Positions 1 through 3,888 of a DNA stretch of 8,328 bases are shown in pieces. Every line of letters starts with the position of its first letter. The first letter of the stretch is position 1. The notes beneath the pieces are model-generated. The model searched no databases and had not been told where the DNA came from. It was given only the letters and a program-made list of their open reading frames with translations. A program made the position numbers and the translations under genes. The stretch lies in contig CANRCY010000058.1 of NCBI GenBank assembly GCA_947629225.1, positions 1 to 8,328 of the forward strand, read 5' to 3'. This DNA comes from an uncultured Clostridia bacterium (GTDB taxonomy: Bacteria; Bacillota; Clostridia; Christensenellales; Borkfalkiaceae).

Positions 1-206
1 TCGAATCGGACAAGGGCTATACCAAGTTGCACGTCACCCTCTCCGAAGGGAAAAACCGCGAAATAAGGCGCATGTTCGAGGCGGTGGGGAGCCATGTCGA
101 CTTCCTCAAACGCATCAAAATAGGGGAGCTGACTTTGTCTGGGCTCGACCGCGGAGCCTGCCGCAAACTCACCCAAGAGGAAGTTTTTTACCTGCAAAAT
201 CTATAA
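1..206 (+). CDS. RNA pseudouridine synthase, RsuA/RluB family (3' end only)
   Basis: Only the last 67 codons are inside the window (frame begins at base 3, stop TAA 204-206). The peptide begins ESDKGYTKLHVTLSEGKNRE and continues with IRRMFEAVG. The EGKNREIRRMFEAVG block is the conserved C-terminal motif of the RsuA/RluB/RluE/RluF pseudouridine synthases. It is followed by the usual L-R-IG-L-L-L-G-R-L-T-E pattern seen here as LKRIKIGELTLSGLDRGACRKLTQEE. Members of this family isomerise a specific uridine in 16S or 23S rRNA. The catalytic Asp and any S4 domain lie upstream of the window, so the exact target (RsuA-like or RluB-like) cannot be decided. The gene converges on lexA, with a hairpin between them. 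Confidence 0.88.
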   Translation, partial: ESDKGYTKLHVTLSEGKNREIRRMFEAVGSHVDFLKRIKIGELTLSGLDRGACRKLTQEEVFYLQNL

Positions 207-216
207 AATATGAAAA

Positions 217-260
217 GATAAGCGCCGCCGCGGGCAAAATTGCCCGCGGCGGCGCTTATC
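217..260. terminator. Bidirectional terminator-like inverted repeat between the pseudouridine synthase gene and lexA
   Basis: A perfect 21-bp inverted repeat (arms 217-237 and 240-260) has only two unpaired central bases. Its core is extremely GC-rich (GCGCCGCCGCGGGC). It lies 10 bp after the rightward stop codon and 16 bp beyond the leftward lexA stop, where a shared terminator is expected. The T-tract is poor on the rightward side (TTATCTACG) and modest on the leftward side (CTTTTCATATTTTA), so termination may be stronger for lexA. The structure is seen directly; the function is inferred. Confidence 0.8.
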
Positions 261-276
261 TACGTCAAGGAAATTT

Positions 277-882
277 TCAATAGCTTCTCAAAAGCCCGAC
301 GACTTTGCCCAGAATTTGAACGCCGTTCGTCTCGTCGAGCACGAAATCGCTGAGTTTTTCGTTTTCGGGGTGAAGAACGATCTTCCCGTCGCGGCGGAAG
401 AACCGCTTGACCGTCGCGCCCTCGTCCACGCCGTCGCTGAAAAGCGCGACCACAATGTCGCCGTTCTCGGCGGTATCCTGCTTTTTGACGACCACTTTAT
501 CGCCGTCGAAAATGCCCGCCTCGATCATGCTCTCGCCGCTCACACGGAGGAGAAAGAGATCGTCGCCCTTGAATTCCGCCGCGGGCAGAGTGTACATGTC
601 CTCGAAATTTTCCTGCGCCAAAATGGGCTGACCTGCCGTAACAACGCCGATCAAAGGCGCTTTCACGGTCGCCGAGCTCCGCACGGAAACGGCGCGCTTT
701 TTCCTGTCCGCCTTGTTGAGGTAACCCTGTTCGCGCAGCCTGTTCACATAGCTGTACGCCGTCGCAGTGGACTTGATGCCGAGATCTCGGCACATATCCC
801 GCACCGTAGGGGGAAAGCCGTTCTCGTCGCAGTAACGGTCTATGTAGCGGACGACCTCTTCGAGCTTCTTTTGATCGATCAT
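277..882 (-). CDS. lexA: LexA repressor, SOS response regulator and autoprotease
   Basis: A 201-aa protein, the normal LexA length. LexA binds SOS boxes as a dimer and is inactivated by RecA-stimulated self-cleavage. Residues 1-65 form the winged helix-turn-helix (MIDQKKLEEVVRYIDRY, then GFPPTVRDMCRDLGIKS and the wing). The cleavage site is Ala83-Gly84 in VTAGQP. The catalytic dyad is Ser118 in SGESM and Lys159 in ATVKRFF. The C-terminal S24 peptidase fold ends in GKVVGLLRSY. The start at 882 is chosen because GGAGGTGAG lies 3 bases upstream and the MIDQKK start matches the family; an upstream in-frame ATG at 933 lies inside the promoter and SOS box. The gene is transcribed divergently from the Cys-rich gene at 1017. 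The operator overlapping its promoter indicates autorepression. Confidence 0.97.
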   Translation of the reverse strand: MIDQKKLEEVVRYIDRYCDENGFPPTVRDMCRDLGIKSTATAYSYVNRLREQGYLNKADRKKRAVSVRSSATVKAPLIGVVTAGQPILAQENFEDMYTLPAAEFKGDDLFLLRVSGESMIEAGIFDGDKVVVKKQDTAENGDIVVALFSDGVDEGATVKRFFRRDGKIVLHPENEKLSDFVLDETNGVQILGKVVGLLRSY

Positions 883-885
883 TTT

Positions 886-894
886 CTCACCTCC
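886..894 (-). promoter_or_regulatory. lexA ribosome binding site (start-deciding)
   Basis: GGAGGTGAG on the minus strand, three bases before ATG 882-880, is a near-full anti-Shine-Dalgarno match and fixes the lexA start. The transcription start predicted from the -10 box falls at about 894, so the mRNA would begin almost at the Shine-Dalgarno sequence itself. Confidence 0.85.
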
Positions 895-900
895 GAAGCC

Positions 901-929
901 ATTGTAACACAAAAGAAAAAAAATTGCAA
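901..929 (-). promoter_or_regulatory. lexA promoter with extended -10
   Basis: On the minus strand the -35 is TTGCAA (929-924, 4/6 to consensus), the spacer is exactly 17 bp, and the -10 is TACAAT (906-901, 5/6). A TG dinucleotide one base upstream makes an extended -10 (TGTTACAAT). The predicted transcription start is near 894, 12 nt before the ATG. Confidence 0.75.
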
Positions 930-939
930 ACAAACGTTC
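928..939. promoter_or_regulatory. SOS box (LexA operator) overlapping the lexA -35
   Basis: On the minus strand the site reads GAACGTTTGTTT, fitting the Gram-positive core GAAC-N4-GTTY completely. The wider consensus CGAACRNRYGTTYC is missed at the outer bases and one central base. It overlaps the end of the lexA -35 element (924-929), a position where bound LexA would block RNA polymerase. The fit is seen directly; autorepression is inferred from well-studied lexA/dinR genes. Confidence 0.78.
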
Positions 940-969
940 TATGTTTTTGAAAAATTTTTGAAAATTTTC

Positions 970-998
970 TTGTTTTTTTCCTGCGGATATACTATAAT
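970..998 (+). promoter_or_regulatory. Promoter of the Cys-rich small protein gene
   Basis: A perfect -10 TATAAT (993-998) is preceded at 17 bp by TTGTTT (970-975, a weak 3/6 -35). A/T tracts at 941-980, including the palindrome GAAAATTTTC at 960-969, could act as an UP element or bend the DNA. The predicted start near 1005 gives a 12-nt leader containing part of the AGGAAAGGGG ribosome binding site. Confidence 0.65.
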
Positions 999-1000
999 AA

Positions 1001-1010
1001 AGGAAAGGGG
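1001..1010 (+). promoter_or_regulatory. Ribosome binding site of the Cys-rich gene
   Basis: The purine run AGGAAAGGGG ends six bases before ATG 1017 and supports this short ORF as a real gene with this start. Confidence 0.6.
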
Positions 1011-1016
1011 ACGGCT

Positions 1017-1202
1017 ATGGAAACTAAAATGTGCGTTTTGGACGAAACGAAGGAGTGCGACGGGTGCCTCGAATGCGAGGTGTGCGACCTCGACCCCAAC
1101 AAAATTTGCGATAACTGCGGCAAGTGCCTCGACATCAAAGAATTCGCGACGATCAAGATCGACAAGATCTACACCGATCCGAACGAATACCACGAAAAGT
1201 AG
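1017..1202 (+). CDS. Small Cys-rich protein with CxxC repeats, probable metal or Fe-S binding
   Basis: A 61-aa protein with no signal peptide or membrane segment. Cysteines are at 6, 14, 17, 20, 23, 31, 34 and 37. The first cluster is C14-xx-C17-xx-C20-xx-C23 and the second is C31-xx-C34-xx-C37, joined by the acidic linker DLDPNKI. The tail is charged (DIKEFATIKIDKIYTDPNEYHEK). The spacing suggests a zinc or iron-sulfur site, but it is not the classic ferredoxin CxxCxxCxxxCP pattern, so the metal is unknown. The CDLDPNKICDNCGKCL stretch resembles small uncharacterised proteins I recall from Clostridia; no function is known to me. It has its own promoter and a good ribosome binding site, is divergent from lexA, and converges on hflX. 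The coding call is supported by these signals and by its composition; the role is not assigned. Confidence 0.8.
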   Translation: METKMCVLDETKECDGCLECEVCDLDPNKICDNCGKCLDIKEFATIKIDKIYTDPNEYHEK

Positions 1203-1203
1203 A

Positions 1204-1230
1204 GTACTATGTCAGACGTAATAACTATAT
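1204..1230 (+). repeat. Dispersed 27-bp repeat, copy A (post-stop)
   Basis: This stretch begins GTACTATGTCA one base after the TAG of the Cys-rich gene and runs over the last codons of hflX. It matches the minus strand of 3862-3888 at 23 of 27 positions without gaps. ACTAT recurs after 18 bp (1206 and 1224), the same period as in copy B. This junction holds no classical terminator hairpin. Confidence 0.6.
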
Positions 1231-2454
1231 CTTGTAGAATTCTCGGAATTGCTCCGCATAGATGGCGGGAATGACGGCGGAAATCTCGGCTCCGTCGTCG
1301 GTGTAAATTACTTTTCGGCAATAAAAGAGAGGGCGGAGCTCGGAAAATTTTCCTTCCTTCGTATAGGGAACAAAGAGGGTCGTACGGACGAATCTGTCTT
1401 CCACCGCCTGAAAAATGCGCTGTTTGAGGGCTTCGAGCCCTCTTTTTTCTTTTGCGGAGATCAACACGGCGTCGCGCGGCGCGTCCTCGCTCACCCCCAA
1501 GTCGCATTTATTCATGACGATGAGATAGGGGGAGGAGAAATCGAGCTCCTTCAAAACGCCGAGCGTCGTCGAGAGCTGGGTCTCGAAATCGCCCGCCGCG
1601 TCGCAGACAATGAGCGCCAAATCGCAATGGACGGCGCTTTCGAGCGTGGATTTGAACGCCTCGATCAAGTTATGGGGCAGATCTTGCAGAAAACCGACGG
1701 TGTCGACGAGCAAAAAGGGGACGCCCTCGATCTCGAACGAGCGCGCCGACGGGTCGAGGGTCGCAAAGAGCGCGTCCTTCGTGAGAACGTCCGCGCCCGT
1801 TAACGCGTTCAAGAGGGTCGATTTTCCCGTGTTAGTATAGCCGACAAGGGCGACCGTGAGCACCCTGTCCTTTTTTCTGCGCTCCGCCAAATATGCCCTG
1901 CGCCGTTCGGTACTCTTTAACCGTTCTTCCAAAGTATGGATGCGGGCGCGGATATGACGGCGGTCGGTTTCGAGCTGCGTCTCCCCGGGACCGCGCGTCC
2001 CGATCCCTCCTCCGAGACGGGAGAGCGCCTCGCCCTTGCCTTTGAGCCGCGGATAGAGGTATTTCAGCTGTGCGAGCTCCACCTGCAATTTTCCCTCGCT
2101 GCTTTCGGCGCGGAGGGCGAAGATGTCGAGAATGAGGGTCGTGCGGTCGATGACCTTTTTTCCGCCGAGGGCTTTGGAAATATTCAGCGTTTGGGAAGGG
2201 GAGAGCTCGCCGTTGAACAGCACCGTGAGTTCCAACCCGTCGAGCCGCTCCCGAAGTTCTTCCAATTTTCCCGCGCCGATGTAGGTCGCGGGGTTGATCT
2301 CGCGCACGTTCTGGTAGATCGTCCCCGCATATTCCGCTCCCGCGCTCTCGATGAGCGCCACAGCCTCGTCGTGCAAGATTTGGTCTTTCTCGCTCTCGAC
2401 GGGCTGAATAATATACACGATTTCCGCTTTTTTCTCCGAATTATTCGTCATCAT
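1225..2454 (-). CDS. hflX: GTPase HflX, ribosome-associated
   Basis: A 409-aa TRAFAC-class GTPase of the Obg-HflX group. HflX binds the 50S subunit and splits or rescues stalled ribosomes, notably under stress. The N-terminal HflX domain carries IGAGKLEEL (59-67). The family signature GGGIGTRGPGETQLETDRR spans 148-166, followed by a coiled-coil-like helix (about 167-196). The G domain has G1 GYTNTGKS (205-212), switch I FATLDP (230-235), G3 DTVGF (251-255), G4 NKCD (315-318) and G5 SAK (333-335). All nucleotide-binding motifs are intact and the length is usual. The start is ATG 2454 (tandem ATGATG), 14 bp inside the end of xer, with no clear Shine-Dalgarno sequence. Translation is therefore probably coupled to xer. 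The last codons overlap repeat copy A. Confidence 0.96.
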   Translation of the reverse strand: MMTNNSEKKAEIVYIIQPVESEKDQILHDEAVALIESAGAEYAGTIYQNVREINPATYIGAGKLEELRERLDGLELTVLFNGELSPSQTLNISKALGGKKVIDRTTLILDIFALRAESSEGKLQVELAQLKYLYPRLKGKGEALSRLGGGIGTRGPGETQLETDRRHIRARIHTLEERLKSTERRRAYLAERRKKDRVLTVALVGYTNTGKSTLLNALTGADVLTKDALFATLDPSARSFEIEGVPFLLVDTVGFLQDLPHNLIEAFKSTLESAVHCDLALIVCDAAGDFETQLSTTLGVLKELDFSSPYLIVMNKCDLGVSEDAPRDAVLISAKEKRGLEALKQRIFQAVEDRFVRTTLFVPYTKEGKFSELRPLFYCRKVIYTDDGAEISAVIPAIYAEQFREFYKI

Positions 2455-3499
2455 CGTCTTTTTTATGCAATTTTACGGCATTTGCGACCGAACGCCGATG
2501 GTCCTCCGTGATCGCCGCATAGTGTTTCCGCGTCGTGTTGACGTCCTTGTGCCCCAAAACGTCCGCCACAATGTAGATGTCGCCCGTCTCGCGATAGAGG
2601 CTCGTGCCATAGGTGGAGCGCAGTTTGTGCGGCGTAATTTTTTTGAGAGGGGAGACGATCTTTGCGTACTTTTTGACGAGATTTTCGACGGCGCGGACGG
2701 TAATCCGCTTATATTGCATGGACAAAAAGAGGGCGTGTTCTCCGGGCGGAACGCGGGGGTCTCCCTCCTTTTGCGCCATGTACGCCGCAAGCGCGTCGCC
2801 GACTTCCTCCGAAAAGTATAAGATCGCCTGATTCCCGCCCTTGCGCGTGACCAAAAAAGAATTATCGCTGAAATTGATGCTCTCGTTGTCGAGCCCGACG
2901 AGCTCGGAAATACGGATTCCCGTCCCCAAAAAGAGGGTGAGGATGGCGCTGTCGCGGATTTTCGTCTTTTCGTGGTAGCCGTCGGCGTGAGAGGGGAGCC
3001 CGCTGCCGTCTTCGGCGACGTCGAGAATGGCGGAAACTTCGTCACTCTCGAGGCGGATGATCTCTTTTTCATGTAGCTTCGGCGTGGGGACTTTTGCGGT
3101 GTTGTTCACCTCGATCAACCCCTTGTTGAAAAAATATTTGAAGAGGGAACGCACGGTAGAGAGCTTTCGCGCCTTGGCGCGCTCATCGCAGGAGAGCCGC
3201 TTTTCGCCGTATTTATAATTGGAAAGGTAGCTCAAAAAAATCTCGACGTCCGTTTCGCTCACGCGCTCGATGTCCTCGAGCGTCAGATCGCGCGGCTCCT
3301 TGCCGCGGAACTTTTTTTTGCAGAGGAAATCGAAGAAAATGCGCAGGTCGTAGCAGTAGTTGAGGCGCGTCAAAGTGCTAGTGCGGTTTTCGACGCCGCG
3401 CAGAAAATCCTCGCAGAAGGCGGGGAGCGATTCGAGGAGCCCGTCAATACGGTCGAGATTTTTGAGGTTTCGTTCCTGATAATAGTTTTCCGATCTCAT
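2441..3499 (-). CDS. Tyrosine recombinase, XerC/XerD-like
   Basis: A 352-aa site-specific recombinase. An N-terminal SAM-like core-binding domain (about 25-128) is followed by a catalytic domain. The catalytic set is complete: Arg196 in GTGIRISEL, Lys220 in VTRKGGN, His291 and Arg294 in HKLR, His317 in LGH, and the nucleophile Tyr327 in TRKHY. The family's usual job is resolution of chromosome dimers at dif; XerC or XerD identity cannot be fixed from sequence. At 352 aa it is longer than typical XerC/D (about 300), partly from an N-terminal extension of some 25 residues and a loop around 163-180. The start ATG 3499 is chosen because there is no downstream in-frame start near the N-terminus and the upstream reading frame runs through the promoter. 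There is no Shine-Dalgarno sequence and the predicted mRNA is leaderless. The C-terminus KKDDDDE overlaps the hflX start. Confidence 0.93.
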   Translation of the reverse strand: MRSENYYQERNLKNLDRIDGLLESLPAFCEDFLRGVENRTSTLTRLNYCYDLRIFFDFLCKKKFRGKEPRDLTLEDIERVSETDVEIFLSYLSNYKYGEKRLSCDERAKARKLSTVRSLFKYFFNKGLIEVNNTAKVPTPKLHEKEIIRLESDEVSAILDVAEDGSGLPSHADGYHEKTKIRDSAILTLFLGTGIRISELVGLDNESINFSDNSFLVTRKGGNQAILYFSEEVGDALAAYMAQKEGDPRVPPGEHALFLSMQYKRITVRAVENLVKKYAKIVSPLKKITPHKLRSTYGTSLYRETGDIYIVADVLGHKDVNTTRKHYAAITEDHRRSVANAVKLHKKDDDDE

Positions 3500-3505
3500 A
3501 GCCCG

Positions 3506-3534
3506 ATTATAGCACACTTCGAGAGAAATGTCAA
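3506..3534 (-). promoter_or_regulatory. Near-perfect sigma-70-type promoter of xer-hflX, predicted leaderless
   Basis: On the minus strand: -35 TTGACA (3534-3529, 6/6), 17-bp spacer, -10 TATAAT (3511-3506, 6/6), and an extended -10 TG. The ATG follows six bases after the -10 (CGGGCT), so the predicted +1 is the A of the start codon at 3499. The promoter match is seen directly; the leaderless start is inferred from standard spacing. Confidence 0.9.
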
Positions 3535-3634
3535 TTTTACGAATAGTTACAGGGGAAATTACCCCATGGGGAGGAGAGAAGCGCACCGACCGACCTCGCA
3601 AACTATTCGCAAAAGGCTAATTTTACGAAGAGAT
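3535..3634. repeat. Three copies of a 14-bp motif upstream of the xer promoter
   Basis: TTTTACGAATAGTT is at 3535-3548 (+). TTTTGCGAATAGTT is at 3601-3614 on the minus strand (13/14). TTTTACGAAGAGAT is at 3621-3634 (+, 12/14). The first copy touches the xer -35 element. Copies one and two form an inverted repeat; copies one and three are direct and share the longer AATTTTACGAA. They could be operator sites or recombinase-binding sites. The function is unknown. Confidence 0.5.
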
Positions 3635-3798
3635 ATGGGTAAAAAATGCGCTTTTTGACGGTTTTTCGGCACATTATCGTCTTGCGCTCCATAAAAACAG
3701 CGTTTTTCGCGCAAATTGCCTTGGACGGTTTCCCACAGAAAACGCGCATATTTTTTACAGATTTTTTGGGCTGATTTCGGAAAAATCCACAAATAAAT
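3549..3798. other. Gene-free, repeat-dense intergenic stretch
   Basis: No convincing gene is present. The only ORF here (95 codons, minus strand 3846-3559) lacks a ribosome binding site and recognisable domain, and is built across inverted repeats. Visible structure: the palindrome CCCCATGGGG (3562-3571); an imperfect inverted repeat of GTAAAAAATGCGC (3639-3651) with 3744-3758, which has two extra bases; a small hairpin AAAAAC-AGC-GTTTTT (3693-3707); direct repeats GACGGTTT (3657-3664, 3724-3731); and CGGTTTCCC (3726-3734) inverted at 3833-3841. The stretch is more A/T-tract-rich than the genes around it. Confidence 0.5.
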
Positions 3799-3835
3799 CC
3801 CGTGGATTTTGCCGTTTTCGGCGAAAATCCACGGG
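3799..3835 (-). terminator. Probable terminator of the glgA-glgP-GH13 operon
   Basis: The hairpin has arms 3799-3814 and 3819-3835, i.e. 16 pairs with one bulged base (3823) and a four-base loop. It starts about 54 bp past the GH13 stop. On the minus strand the transcript continues ATTTATTTGTGGATTTTT, a U-rich but interrupted tail. The arm sequence AAATCCAC recurs just beyond at 3783-3790. The position and shape fit an intrinsic terminator. Confidence 0.6.
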
Positions 3836-3850
3836 AAACCGTTCAACAGG

Positions 3851-3888
3851 TATGATGCGTGACATAGGTATTATGTGTGACATAGTAC
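3851..3888 (-). repeat. 18-bp-period tandem repeat (dispersed repeat copy B) after the GH13 stop
   Basis: Two units start CTATGTCAC on the minus strand, 18 bp apart. On the plus strand ATGYGTGACATAG is at 3855-3867 and 3873-3885. The first unit begins one base after the GH13 TAG and aligns with copy A at 1204-1230 (23/27). The first unit is also an imperfect 23-bp palindrome (3866-3888), with half-sites GGTA.TATGT and ACATA.TACC around CAC, pairing at 9 of 11 positions. It could be a 3'-UTR hairpin, a protein-binding array or a mobile-element remnant. Confidence 0.6.

Noticed and set aside
316..1221. 301-codon plus-strand frame across lexA and the Cys-rich gene
   Set aside because: It runs antisense through lexA, crosses the promoter region and is out of frame with the well-supported Cys-rich gene.
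2441..3499. Phage or integron integrase on a mobile island
   Set aside because: It has Xer-like architecture and is translationally coupled to the housekeeping gene hflX. There are no adjacent phage genes, excisionase, att repeats or tRNA.
3559..3846. 95-codon minus-strand ORF in the intergenic stretch
   Set aside because: There is no Shine-Dalgarno sequence or family resemblance. It starts inside the terminator hairpin of the GH13 gene and crosses inverted repeats and the xer upstream motifs.
3500..3888. A dif site next to the Xer gene
   Set aside because: I found no 28-bp site with two 11-bp arms and a 6-bp centre resembling known dif sites. The repeated 14-bp motifs are too far apart to be recombination core arms.
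3500..3888. CRISPR array
   Set aside because: The repeats are short (18-bp period, only two full units) with no unique spacers of CRISPR length and no cas genes nearby.
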